Assembly: GCF_900637055.1 (NCBI RefSeq)
Contig: NZ_LR134338.1
Coordinates: 1,801,001-1,865,000 of the forward strand
From: Brevibacillus brevis
GTDB taxonomy: Bacteria > Bacillota > Bacilli > Brevibacillales > Brevibacillaceae
Direction of reading: 5' to 3'
Length of the DNA stretch: 64,000 bases
Shown here: positions 7,513 to 15,463 of the stretch, piece by piece
How positions within the stretch are numbered: the stretch's first letter is position 1
Layout: the number at the start of each line of letters is the position of its first letter
The notes under the pieces: model-generated
Seen by the model: the letters and a program-made list of their open reading frames with translations, nothing else
The model's database searches: none
What the model was told of the DNA's origin: nothing
Program-made: the position numbers and the translations under genes

Positions 7513-7810
7513 GGTACCGATGTGCCAACAAAGCTGGTGAGAAGAAAAAGCACAGGGCTCGTAGACCTTGACAACGCCTACCCAGTCGGAACTTCCAAAA
7601 GGGGACCACGCTTGTCGAACACTTCTTCCTTGAGAAACATCCGCCCGTAGGGTGGCTTTGGCTCGACGGTCCCCTTTTGGAAATGGAGACGGACAGTCAA
7701 TCCCCCATGCAGGCGTGTCAGAGTCGAAGAGAACTGTGCTTTTTCTTCTCCTCCACCATGTTGACTCAAACCAAAAGGACTTTCAGTCCCCTCTCAAATA
7801 GTCTTTCTAG
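7513..7810 (+). ncRNA. Repeated structured RNA element, copy 1 (unrecognised)
   Basis: This non-coding stretch is closely similar to 15170-15462. Both copies begin with GGTACCGA and fold into one long interrupted hairpin. The outer helix is GGTGAGAAGAAAAAGCACAG with CTGTGCTTTTTCTTCTC; a middle helix pairs TGACAACGCCT with AGGCGTGTCA; a perfect 15-bp inner helix pairs 7593-7607 with 7668-7682. The apical loop (CCGCCCGTAGGGTGGCTTTGG) is nearly invariant between copies. A short 3' hairpin (AAGGACT/AGTCTTT) followed by T residues resembles a terminator. Paired changes against copy 2 keep the helices. No coding frame is conserved. It is not a T-box, 6S, SRP, tmRNA or RNase P RNA as far as I can tell. 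Confidence 0.65.
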
Positions 7811-7914
7811 TCTATATCTGACTCTATATCCACCAAGTACCACCTGCTCTTTAGCAGGATTGAAAGGAGGACCCTCGAATAGTATGAGAGACATACATAA
7901 GCAGATAGGTAGGG

Positions 7915-8322
7915 GTGAACATTTTGCAAAAGAGATGCAGCCGCTGCGGGAACGAAATGGAGATCGAGCTGCGCAACGTCGTGTACCGGAAACGAGTGAA
8001 AATCATGAATGTACCTGTACACGTCTGTGTGGACGAAAACTGTGACCATTCCCAAGTGGTAGATGTGATTAAGGATGATTTGAAGTCACTCATGGAGGAA
8101 CTGGGCCAACATCCGCAGCGCCAGGCAATCGAATTCGAAGAAATGTCAGAGTTATCCAACTTATTGGTATTGATTGCTAATGAGAAGGTGAATTCGACCG
8201 TAAGAGAATTACTTGGTGAAAAAGTCAACGAGCTATTGGATCTGTTTTTGTTGGCGCAGTCCCTTGGCGATGAAAAATGGATGCTGGAGCTACGCGAACG
8301 TCTAACGAAAATTATGGTGTAA
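7915..8322 (+). CDS. YgiT-type zinc-finger protein with helical C-terminal domain
   Basis: A 135-residue protein starting at GTG 7915. The N-terminal 45 residues (CSRCGNEMEIELRNVVYRKRVKIMNVPVHVCVDENCDHSQVV) match the layout of YgiT/MqsA-type zinc fingers: CxxC, a beta hairpin with the VxxVPVxxC turn, then CxxxxC. The rest is helical and Leu/Glu-rich (SELSNLLVLIANEKVNSTVRELLGEKVNELLDLFLLAQSLGD). No toxin gene lies beside it, so a toxin-antitoxin role is not supported. Its start is weak: AGGTAGGG directly abuts the GTG. The structured RNA copy 1 ends about 100 bp upstream and might form its leader. Own terminator follows. Confidence 0.7.
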   Translation: MNILQKRCSRCGNEMEIELRNVVYRKRVKIMNVPVHVCVDENCDHSQVVDVIKDDLKSLMEELGQHPQRQAIEFEEMSELSNLLVLIANEKVNSTVRELLGEKVNELLDLFLLAQSLGDEKWMLELRERLTKIMV

Positions 8323-8326
8323 GGAT

Positions 8327-8360
8327 AAAGAGATGCCTGGAAGATAGGTATCTCTTTTTT
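8327..8360 (+). terminator. Intrinsic terminator
   Basis: AAAGAGATGCCT pairs with AGGTATCTCTTT and a T run follows. Confidence 0.85.
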
Positions 8361-8445
8361 CATTTCTCCACTGCACCGCAAATGTAGACTTTGCTGCTTG
8401 GACTTATGTATACTGATAGGCACATAAGATAAGGAGAGATGAATC

Positions 8446-8772
8446 ATGTCACAAAAACAGCTTCACTCCATAGAAGAACTGGATGAGTTCGTAGCGAAAA
8501 ATGGGAAAAAGCTTTTGTTTAAGCATAGCACAATCTGCCCAATCAGTACGTCCGCTTATGAAGAGTTTCAGGCGTATTTGCAGGACAATCAAGTGGAATC
8601 TGCGGTCATTCTGGTACGGGAGGATCGTCCTGTTTCCAACGCCGTAGCGGATCGTTTTGCCATCAAGCACGAATCTCCGCAAATCTTTTTGCTGGAAGAC
8701 GGCGAAGTAAAATGGCACACATCTCACTGGAAAATTACAAAGGACGCGATTGGCCAGGCGCTCAACGCGTAA
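8446..8772 (+). CDS. ytxJ: YtxJ, monothiol bacilliredoxin-like protein
   Basis: A 108-residue thioredoxin-fold protein of the YtxJ family (bacilliredoxin BrxC in bacillithiol producers), expected to remove bacillithiol from modified protein cysteines in the cytoplasm. The active-site motif HSTICPIS has a single cysteine in place of the thioredoxin CxxC pair. The family cis-Pro region HESPQIFLLEDGEVKWHTSHWKIT is present. ATG 8446 follows AAGGAGAG. As in B. subtilis it lies near aroA-ccpA, but here a long FtsA-like gene intervenes. Own promoter and terminator region. Confidence 0.92.
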   Translation: MSQKQLHSIEELDEFVAKNGKKLLFKHSTICPISTSAYEEFQAYLQDNQVESAVILVREDRPVSNAVADRFAIKHESPQIFLLEDGEVKWHTSHWKITKDAIGQALNA

Positions 8773-8774
8773 TC

Positions 8775-8819
8775 AAAAAGCCGGGACACCCTATAAGCGA
8801 GGTGAATCCGGCTTTTTGC
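8775..8819. terminator. Bidirectional terminator
   Basis: AAAAAGCCGG and CCGGCTTTTT form the stem around a loop of about 23 nt. It serves ytxJ and the convergent FtsA-like gene. Confidence 0.8.
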
Positions 8820-8844
8820 ATGGAGAAAAAGAGCACTGGAGAGT

Positions 8845-11001
8845 CTATTCCCAGAATAGCTCCAGCTTGTCTCCACTTTTCAATTCTGTCTGGAAGTTGG
8901 CTTGTTCGCCGTTGACGAGCATGACGAATCCGGAAATACTCTCACGATCGGGCTTTTCCAAGGAAACGTCCACGAAACGGAAGACGTCGCTAAACACAGG
9001 TGTAGACGCAGGTGAGGATTTTACCGTGATGTCGGCACCTTCACTCACGGGATCGGAGGCATTCGCCGCTTTTCCGTCTACCGTAATTGTTACCTGCGCG
9101 ACAGGCAAAACGATCCGTTCACCATTGAAGTGGACGGTCATTGTCTCTTGTACCCATTCTTCCAAGGGGATGACATCTTGTATGGAAGGGGCGGGCACTT
9201 CATCCTGCCGATATACGAGGACATCACCTTGTCGGACGATATCTGTCAAGGCTGCTGGTCTTCCATTCAGCTCGATCACCTCGATACGGGACGGAATCGA
9301 ATAATCTTGCCCATTCACAGAAAAACGCAAGCCTGATTCCACTGACGTTTTCAGTTCTGCGAGCTCCAGTACTTCATAGACAGTGCGGGGAAGGCGGATG
9401 TCCACCTCGGCACGATCAGCGATCAACGTATCGAGAGTGGCAACTGCTCCGTTAACATGTACAACAGGACCGAGCGAGTAGGGACGGTCATTGCAGATCA
9501 CCTCAAGCGTGTCCAGCTCATCGAATAAATCTTTGGCAAACACATGTGCATCATCGCCATTTGTACCGGCTACTACGGTGATTTGGTCCCCGTCATTGAT
9601 TGGCGTGTCGAGACTGACGCCCTCTCCGTTGCGCTCTATCACCGGAGCCGTCCCATGACCACCTGGAATCATTTTCATCCGTCCATTTACGGTGACTGTC
9701 ATCGCCAATCCGGGGCGCCCATACAGACGGCGGATATCCAATCCGGACGCAATGAGCGCATCACCCAATGTCATTTTACGCAAATCGAAAATGCGCACAG
9801 GAGCGTCATTGACCGTAACCGTCACATACCGCAATGGATGACGACGTGCAGCAACAGCAATACCCACTGGCGTTACGAACTCAGGTCCGCTGAGCGCAGG
9901 ATTGTCTCCAACGTACTGTTTGATCGCATCACCGCCTCTAACGGCAACACGGGCGGCAGGAATATTCAAGACTTGAGCGACTTTTCCGGTAAGCCCAGGC
10001 GTGAGGCTGCCGCCGCCAATCAGCATGACCGCTTGCGGAGCTTTTCCATTGAGCTCCAATATTTTGAAGGCAATTTTATCGGCGAGTTGCTGGATGTCTG
10101 CTTCAATCGCACTTGTTACCTCAGCAGCGCTCATCGTATGCTCCATGCCGAGAATGTCTGTGAAGGTGACGGACTCCTCGGTGGATAAGAGACGCTTCAC
10201 TTCTTCTGCCATCGGAAAATCCATGAGAAAGGCGTTCATGAGCGCATCCGTGATTTCATCGCCTGCAACAGGCACCATGCCGTAGGCAGTAATCGCCCCT
10301 TCTTCAGTCAGCGCTACGTCAGAAGTACCTGCCCCGATGTCCACCAATGCGATATTCAGTCGGCGCATGGTTACAGGAATCAGGACATTAATAGCCGCAA
10401 TAGGCTCGAGCGTCAATGCCTGCATTTCCAGATCGCATCGTTTCAGAGCCGCGATCAGCGAGTCGACAACTACGCGTGGAAGGAAGGTTGCGATCACATC
10501 TGCGCTTGCTATGTCACCCCGCTGGTCAATCAGACTCCCGATCAGCTCTCCATCCAGATGGTAGTTGACGACGCTGTAACCCACGCAATAATAGCGGGTG
10601 ACGTCTTGATCCTTTAGCTCTTGGGCTAATGCGGCTTGGGCCTCCTGTACAGCGGAAAACTCCAAAGCGACAACATCTTCACGCGAGATGAAGGCATGTC
10701 TGGCTAACGGCATGTCCACACGAACACGGCGGGTGCGCAATGACCGACCGGCAGCAGCGACCGCTACCTGATGCAGTTTGCCATATTTTCCTTCCAGCTC
10801 TTCTTTTATTTGCTGAATCACCTTAGCTACGGCGACAATATCGTGAATTTGCCCATCGAGCATGGAGCGTTCATCGTGCTCTCGAATTGCGCAGTCCAAT
10901 ACGCGGTACTTCTCGCCGGTCGTTTCCACGATCAGGCCGACGACGCTGCGCGTTCCAATATCTAATGAAAAAATAAGCTCAGGGGCTGTGATGTCAGACA
11001 A
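8845..11001 (-). CDS. FtsA-like actin-family ATPase with long C-terminal extension
   Basis: A 718-residue protein. The first ~390 residues form an FtsA/PilM-type actin-like ATPase: phosphate 1 motif LIFSLDIGTRSVVGLI, SHS2-like 1C region (HQVAVAAAGRSLRTRR), phosphate 2 LVDIGAGTSDVAL, and adenosine motif AVMLIGGGSLTPGL. The last ~330 residues hold several related beta-rich units with VTVNG/VHVNG/FSVNGQDY/VHFNGERI starts, suggesting repeated beta-grasp or SLBB-like modules. No C-terminal amphipathic FtsA anchor is visible. TTG 11001 starts behind AAGGAGTG. Housekeeping FtsA is about 420 residues and sits beside ftsZ, so this is a paralogue. A role in envelope or division assembly is inference. 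Confidence 0.85.
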   Translation of the reverse strand: MSDITAPELIFSLDIGTRSVVGLIVETTGEKYRVLDCAIREHDERSMLDGQIHDIVAVAKVIQQIKEELEGKYGKLHQVAVAAAGRSLRTRRVRVDMPLARHAFISREDVVALEFSAVQEAQAALAQELKDQDVTRYYCVGYSVVNYHLDGELIGSLIDQRGDIASADVIATFLPRVVVDSLIAALKRCDLEMQALTLEPIAAINVLIPVTMRRLNIALVDIGAGTSDVALTEEGAITAYGMVPVAGDEITDALMNAFLMDFPMAEEVKRLLSTEESVTFTDILGMEHTMSAAEVTSAIEADIQQLADKIAFKILELNGKAPQAVMLIGGGSLTPGLTGKVAQVLNIPAARVAVRGGDAIKQYVGDNPALSGPEFVTPVGIAVAARRHPLRYVTVTVNDAPVRIFDLRKMTLGDALIASGLDIRRLYGRPGLAMTVTVNGRMKMIPGGHGTAPVIERNGEGVSLDTPINDGDQITVVAGTNGDDAHVFAKDLFDELDTLEVICNDRPYSLGPVVHVNGAVATLDTLIADRAEVDIRLPRTVYEVLELAELKTSVESGLRFSVNGQDYSIPSRIEVIELNGRPAALTDIVRQGDVLVYRQDEVPAPSIQDVIPLEEWVQETMTVHFNGERIVLPVAQVTITVDGKAANASDPVSEGADITVKSSPASTPVFSDVFRFVDVSLEKPDRESISGFVMLVNGEQANFQTELKSGDKLELFWE

Positions 11002-11235
11002 AAGTAGGTCACTCCTTGTAAGAGGTTGTTCAAAAAGTCTTTACAATACTTATCGGTGATTTTGGACTGTATCGGAAAGGAACAATCACTTTTTGCTAGA
11101 ACATATATCCAAACCTATTCGATTTGAAAGGGAAAGAATCCTGTCGAATCAAGGAATCTTCTTCGGTTTGACGAATAATTGGAAAAGATAAAAAAACAGA
11201 AAAAATTTACTTTCGCGCTTTTTGGCGCTAAACTG

Positions 11236-11264
11236 CTGACAAGGGTGTTTGAATCGATTATAAT
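11236..11264 (+). promoter_or_regulatory. Sigma-A promoter of aroA
   Basis: CTGACA (11236-11241) and TATAAT (11259-11264) are 17 bp apart, about 50 bp upstream of the aroA start. I see nothing else definite in the 314-bp gap 11002-11315, apart from the presumed promoter of the divergent FtsA-like gene. Confidence 0.8.
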
Positions 11265-11315
11265 TACCCTAATTTATCGATAAATCCCTATAAAGAAAGA
11301 GGAGAGTGGAGAGAG

Positions 11316-12413
11316 ATGGCACACGATCAAATCGAAACGATGCGCAAGCAGATAGACGAGATCAATCTGCAAATTCTGGAATTGATCAACAAACGGGCTA
11401 CCTTGGTTCAAGAGCTCGGCAAAGAAAAAGAAAAACAGGGCAGCAACCGTTTTGACCCAGAGCGCGAGCGCCAAATGCTCAATCTGCTCGTTGAAAACAA
11501 TAAAGGTCCTTTCAATGACAATGCGATTCGTCATTTGTTCAAACAAATTTTCCAAGTTTCATTAGATCTGCAAGACGACGATAAGAAAAAAGTACTCCTC
11601 GTTAGCCGTAAGAAAAAGGCAGAGGATACTGTTATCACGGTAAAAGGCGTAGAGTTCGGAGGAAAAAATCCGATTCTCATCGCAGGTCCTTGCTCCGTGG
11701 AAAGCTACGAGCAAGTAAGAGCAGTAGCAGAAAACCACGCAAAACGCGGACTGCGTACACTGCGCGGCGGTGCGTACAAGCCTCGTACTTCGCCATACGA
11801 CTTCCAAGGTCTGGGTGAAGAGGGCTTGCAAATCCTCAAGCGTATCGGGGATGAATTCAACCTCGTGACGATCAGTGAAATCGTGACGCCAGCAGATCTT
11901 GAGATGGCGACGAAATACATCGATGTCATCCAAATCGGAGCACGCAATATGCAAAACTTCGAGCTGCTGAAGGCGGCAGGTCGTGTAAACAAGCCAATCC
12001 TCTTGAAGCGTGGCCTCTCTGCTACGATTGAAGAGTTCATCTACGCGGCAGAGTACATCCTGTCCGAAGGTAACACACAAGTCATGCTGTGCGAGCGTGG
12101 AATCCGCACGTATGAAAAAGCGACACGCAATACGCTCGATATTTCTGCCGTACCACTCCTCAAGCAAGAAACGCACTTGCCAGTGTTTGTAGACGTGACG
12201 CACTCTACAGGCCGTCGTGATCTGCTCTTGCCTTGCGCGAAAGCAGGTTTCGCAGTCGGTTCTGATGGAATCATGGTAGAGGTTCACCCAGATCCAGATG
12301 TGGCACTGTCTGATGCGAAGCAACAGCTGAACATTCCACAGTTCAACGAGTTCGTTGATGAACTGCTCGCTTCTGGCCTGTACAAAGGCGAGATTGTGGC
12401 AACGAGAGCATAA
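11316..12413 (+). CDS. aroA: Bifunctional chorismate mutase / DAHP synthase
   Basis: A 365-residue fusion of an N-terminal AroQ-type chorismate mutase (about residues 1-90: [22 protein letters not shown]) and a type Iβ DAHP synthase (about 100-365). It catalyses the first step of aromatic amino acid synthesis from PEP and erythrose 4-phosphate; the mutase domain also senses prephenate/chorismate for feedback control in the B. subtilis homologue AroA. Signatures: [47 protein letters not shown] and [41 protein letters not shown] precedes the ATG. Promoter upstream, terminator downstream. Confidence 0.96.
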   Translation: MAHDQIETMRKQIDEINLQILELINKRATLVQELGKEKEKQGSNRFDPERERQMLNLLVENNKGPFNDNAIRHLFKQIFQVSLDLQDDDKKKVLLVSRKKKAEDTVITVKGVEFGGKNPILIAGPCSVESYEQVRAVAENHAKRGLRTLRGGAYKPRTSPYDFQGLGEEGLQILKRIGDEFNLVTISEIVTPADLEMATKYIDVIQIGARNMQNFELLKAAGRVNKPILLKRGLSATIEEFIYAAEYILSEGNTQVMLCERGIRTYEKATRNTLDISAVPLLKQETHLPVFVDVTHSTGRRDLLLPCAKAGFAVGSDGIMVEVHPDPDVALSDAKQQLNIPQFNEFVDELLASGLYKGEIVATRA

Positions 12414-12436
12414 GAATACCTTTCGGGTACGTTTTG

Positions 12437-12476
12437 AGGGTCCTTCCTGCGCGCGGGAGGACCTTTCTTATTTGAC
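12437..12476 (+). terminator. Intrinsic terminator of aroA
   Basis: GGTCCTTCC pairs with GGGAGGACC (one G-U) across a GC-rich loop, then TTTCTTATTT. Confidence 0.75.
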
Positions 12477-12539
12477 GAACCATTGGCGACCAAGTAAGCT
12501 AGAACTACGTGCTGATATTGGTGAAGGAGGATAGACCAT

Positions 12540-12848
12540 ATGGAAGACAACCATCAATGCTGCTCGACTGATCGGTCCACCGAAAGGCCGGATAAAATCA
12601 AGTCTAATCTCATCTCCCGTCTCAATCGGGTAGAGGGACAAGTTCGCGGAATTCGCGGAATGGTAGAGAAGGATGTCTACTGCGACGACATTCTCAATCA
12701 AATTGCAGCTGTGCAATCTGCACTGAATGCGGTTGGGAAAATGCTCCTCGAAGGACATATGAAAAGCTGTGTGATGGATCGCATTCAGCAGGGTGACCAT
12801 GAAGTGATTGATGAGCTGTTGAAAACGATGAACAAACTCATGAAGTAA
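12540..12848 (+). CDS. CsoR/RcnR-family metal-responsive repressor
   Basis: A 102-residue all-helical repressor of the CsoR/RcnR family. LISRLNRVEGQVRGIRGMVE forms the DNA-contact helix region. The metal site is Cys in VYCDDIL, then His and Cys in EGHMKSC, which is the C-H-C pattern of copper-sensing CsoR. Extra N-terminal residues include HQCC. AAGGAGGA precedes the ATG. No copper exporter (copZA) is adjacent, so the target lies elsewhere or is ambiguous; the family also includes sulfide and formaldehyde sensors. Lies between aroA and ccpA, an insertion relative to B. subtilis. Confidence 0.88.
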   Translation: MEDNHQCCSTDRSTERPDKIKSNLISRLNRVEGQVRGIRGMVEKDVYCDDILNQIAAVQSALNAVGKMLLEGHMKSCVMDRIQQGDHEVIDELLKTMNKLMK

Positions 12849-12917
12849 CGGGTGCGAAAGCCGTCAAAAACGATTGCAACGGCATACGGCTTGTCGTATC
12901 ATAGGTGCATATATTTA

Positions 12918-12931
12918 TGAAAACGCTTATG
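12918..12931 (+). promoter_or_regulatory. Candidate cre site in the ccpA leader
   Basis: TGAAAACGCTTATG matches the first 12 positions of the CcpA operator consensus TGWAARCGYTWNCW. It lies 33 bp before the ccpA start and suggests autoregulation. Confidence 0.6.
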
Positions 12932-12963
12932 AAAACCAAAAAATAGGGAAATGAGGGTGCATG

Positions 12964-13965
12964 ATGCCGGTTACTATATACGACGTAGCAAGAGAAGCGG
13001 GGGTGTCGATGGCGACAGTTTCCCGCGTAGTCAACGGGAATCCCAACGTAAAGCCTTTGACCCGAAAAAAGGTATTGGCTGCGATTGAGCGCTTGGGATA
13101 TCGACCAAATGCGGTTGCTCGTGGACTCGCCAGCAAAAAAACGACAACAGTTGGTGTCATCATCCCGGATATCTCCAGTTTGTTTTTCTCCGAATTGGCG
13201 CGGGGGATTGAAGATATCGCCACCATGTACAAATACAACATCATCCTGTGTAACTCTGACCAACGGATGGAAAAGGAATTGCAGCTCATTAATACCTTGC
13301 TCGAAAAACAGGTGGACGGGCTTCTGTTCCTGGGCGCAGAAATCAAAGAAGATCATTTGCAGGCATTGACTAGCACGTCTGTACCGACTGTACTCGCCGC
13401 GACTCGCGATGCAGACAACGTACTGCCGTCGGTTAGCATTGACCACTTCCAAGCCGCATACGATGCGACGGAAGCATTGGTTGCGCGCGGGCACAAGCGC
13501 ATTGCGATGATCGCGGGTCCTGCAAACGATCCATTGGCAGGGTTGATGCGCTATGAAGGCTATAAAAAGGCGCTGAAAGATGCAGGTATCGAGCTGGATG
13601 AAGAGCTGATTGCAACAGGCAACTACTTTTATGAATCTGGCTTGTCCACTACAAAAGCGTTTCTGGCCCTTAAAAATCCGCCTACGGCGATTTTCGCAGC
13701 AAATGATGAGATGGCTATTGGCGCGATCCACGCCATTCAAGATTCTGGTCTGAACGTGCCAGGTGACATCGAAGTCATTGGTCACGATAATATTCGTCTG
13801 GTCGAAATGGTACGTCCGCGACTGACTTCTGTCGTACAGCCAATGTATGATATTGGTGCGGTGGCGATGCGCCTGTTGACCAAGTACATGAATAACGAGA
13901 ATGTCGAAGAGCATGTCGTGCTGTTGCCGCATCGAATTGAGTATCGGGAGAGCACAAAGCCGTAA
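12964..13965 (+). CDS. ccpA: Catabolite control protein A
   Basis: A 333-residue LacI-family master regulator of carbon catabolite control, acting with HPr-Ser46-P on cre sites. The N-terminal HTH and hinge ([68 protein letters not shown]) is nearly identical to B. subtilis CcpA, and the effector/HPr-binding core and C-terminal [14 protein letters not shown]...[11 protein letters not shown] also match. ATG 12964 has better spacing from GAGGGTG than ATG 12961. aroA-ccpA order is conserved. A cre-like site upstream suggests autoregulation. Confidence 0.97.
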   Translation: MPVTIYDVAREAGVSMATVSRVVNGNPNVKPLTRKKVLAAIERLGYRPNAVARGLASKKTTTVGVIIPDISSLFFSELARGIEDIATMYKYNIILCNSDQRMEKELQLINTLLEKQVDGLLFLGAEIKEDHLQALTSTSVPTVLAATRDADNVLPSVSIDHFQAAYDATEALVARGHKRIAMIAGPANDPLAGLMRYEGYKKALKDAGIELDEELIATGNYFYESGLSTTKAFLALKNPPTAIFAANDEMAIGAIHAIQDSGLNVPGDIEVIGHDNIRLVEMVRPRLTSVVQPMYDIGAVAMRLLTKYMNNENVEEHVVLLPHRIEYRESTKP

Positions 13966-14019
13966 GCAAGCTTAAGCGAATTGGGACGTAGGCAATTGAC
14001 AGCAAGAGGGGGATGGGAA

Positions 14020-14952
14020 ATGCGTTACGGAATTATCGGCGCGATGGATGAAGAAATCGCGCTTTACTTGGAAGCGATGCAAGAGACGACTACTGCCACC
14101 AAAGCAGGCATTACCTATTACACGGGTAAAATGGAAGGCAAGGATGTCGTGCTGTGCAAATCAGGTGTCGGCAAGGTGAATGCTGCCGTGACGACACAAA
14201 TCCTCATCGATTCATTCCAAGTGGAGCGTGTCATTTTCACAGGTGTGGCAGGAGCTGTTCATCCTGAATTAAATATTGGTGACATTGTGGTTTCAACGGA
14301 TTGTATCCAACATGATATTGATGTGACACCGCTTGGCTTTGAACCAGGACAGATTCCGTTTACAGAGCAATGGACTTGGCAAGCGGATGCGGGGCTGATG
14401 CAGCAAGCGATCGATGCGGGCAAGGAGCTGGAAGCGGGAGTTCAAGTAGTGAGCGGGCGTATCTTGTCCGGCGACCAGTTCGTTGCCAGTCGGGAAAAGG
14501 TGCAATGGCTGTATGAACAGTTTGCAGCACACTGTACCGAAATGGAAGGGGCATCTGTTGGACAAGTATGTGCGATGAATGGTGTACCGTTTGTCGTTGT
14601 ACGTTCCATGTCGGATAAAGCGGACGGCTCCGCGCATGTAAACTTCGTGGAATTTACCAAGCTGGCTTCCCAGCGCTCCTACGCGATTGTCCGTAACATG
14701 CTGACAGCTTCTCAAGCATCGACAGCTGCGGGAGTAATCGTCTACTCGACGAAAAACTGTGTGGATTGCGACATGGTTAAGAATTGGCTGACAGCAAAAG
14801 GTGTTTCCTTTGAAGTGCGCGATGTCATGACGAGCCGTGCTTATCAAGAGGAAGTGGAGCGCTTTGGCTTCATGGGTGTCCCTGTAACAGTGGTAGGAGA
14901 TAAAGCGGTAAAAGGCTTTGCACCCTCTGAGCTGGAAGAGCTTGTGAACTAG
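14020..14952 (+). CDS. MTA/SAH nucleosidase fused to a glutaredoxin-like domain
   Basis: A 310-residue two-domain protein. Residues 1 to ~232 are a 5'-methylthioadenosine/S-adenosylhomocysteine nucleosidase (MtnN/Pfs): MRYGIIGAMDEEI, TGVAGAVHPELNIGDIVVS, SGRILSGDQFVAS, CTEMEGASVGQVC with the ribose-binding Glu, and VVRSMSDKAD with the catalytic Asp. After a short linker, residues ~242-310 form an NrdH/glutaredoxin-like domain: VIVYSTKNCVDCDMVKNWL with Cys247/Cys250, and the cis-Pro stretch FMGVPVTVVGDKAVKGF. Standard MtnN is about 230 residues and lacks this tail. ATG 14020 follows GAGGGGGATGG. The fusion may protect or sense redox-sensitive methyl-cycle enzymes (inference). Confidence 0.92.
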   Translation: MRYGIIGAMDEEIALYLEAMQETTTATKAGITYYTGKMEGKDVVLCKSGVGKVNAAVTTQILIDSFQVERVIFTGVAGAVHPELNIGDIVVSTDCIQHDIDVTPLGFEPGQIPFTEQWTWQADAGLMQQAIDAGKELEAGVQVVSGRILSGDQFVASREKVQWLYEQFAAHCTEMEGASVGQVCAMNGVPFVVVRSMSDKADGSAHVNFVEFTKLASQRSYAIVRNMLTASQASTAAGVIVYSTKNCVDCDMVKNWLTAKGVSFEVRDVMTSRAYQEEVERFGFMGVPVTVVGDKAVKGFAPSELEELVN

Positions 14953-14967
14953 CGTTTTGGAATAGTG

Positions 14968-15017
14968 AAAGCGTGCTGACCAGTACCCAAAGGTACAAGG
15001 GCTGCACGCTTTTTTTA
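14968..15017 (+). terminator. Intrinsic terminator of the nucleosidase gene
   Basis: AAAGCGTGC and GCACGCTTT bracket an internal hairpin and are followed by a long T run. Confidence 0.8.
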
Positions 15018-15169
15018 TTGGAAAGTATAAGATTTTGCCATCTGACTACTGTGGTGGGAAAGTAGTAGTTGTGACATTATGAAAGAAAACATTCACGATG
15101 TCGTATTTGATGTTGTGAAGATCGTCCCTCAGTTTATGCTGGTAAGGATGATCGAGGATGATCTTAGAA

Positions 15170-15462
15170 GGTACCGATAAACCAACAAAGCTGGTGAAAA
15201 GAAAAAGTACAGGGCTCGCAGACCTTGACAGCGCCTACTCAGTCGGAACTTCAAAAAGAGGACCACGGTTGTCGAACTCTTCTTCTTTGAGGAACTTCCG
15301 CCCGTAGGGTGGCTTTGGCTCGACGGTCCTCTTTTTGAAGTGGAGACGGGCAGTGAATCACCCATGCTGGTGTGTCAGAGTCGAAGAGAACTGTGCTTTT
15401 TCTACTCTTCCACTATGTTGACTCAAACCAGAAGGACCTTCATTGTTTCTCTAATGGTCTTT
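15170..15462 (+). ncRNA. Repeated structured RNA element, copy 2 (unrecognised)
   Basis: Second copy of the element at 7513-7810, in the same orientation. The 15-bp inner helix (15250-15264 with 15325-15339) differs from copy 1 at two base pairs, and both partners changed together. The outer helix pairs AAAAAGTACAG with CTGTGCTTTTT. The 3' hairpin AAGGACC/GGTCTTT differs from copy 1 by a compensated C-G for T-A pair, is followed by T-rich sequence and may also terminate convergent acuC. The 150 bp between 15018 and the element contain only a weak 33-codon ORF without a ribosome binding site. Together the copies argue for a transcribed, selected RNA, or a recently spread element with RNA structure. 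Confidence 0.65.
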
Positions 15463-15463
15463 C

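Noticed and set aside
7513..7810. T-box, 6S, tmRNA, SRP or RNase P RNA
   Set aside because: None of the hallmark sequences is present (for example no T-box AGGGTGGNACCGCG), and no aminoacyl-tRNA synthetase gene follows.
7578..8045. ORFs inside or across copy 1 of the repeated RNA
   Set aside because: They are not kept in copy 2 and the differences between copies preserve pairing, not codons.
9544..10188. 214-residue plus-strand ORF
   Set aside because: Antisense to the FtsA-like gene, no start signals.
11562..12323. 253-residue minus-strand ORF
   Set aside because: Antisense to aroA, which is a clear full-length enzyme.
12838..13932. 364-residue minus-strand ORF
   Set aside because: Antisense to ccpA; long open shadow frames are common in such conserved genes.
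15079..15180. 33-codon ORF running into the copy-2 RNA
   Set aside because: No ribosome binding site, and its end lies in the repeated element where copy 1 keeps no such frame.
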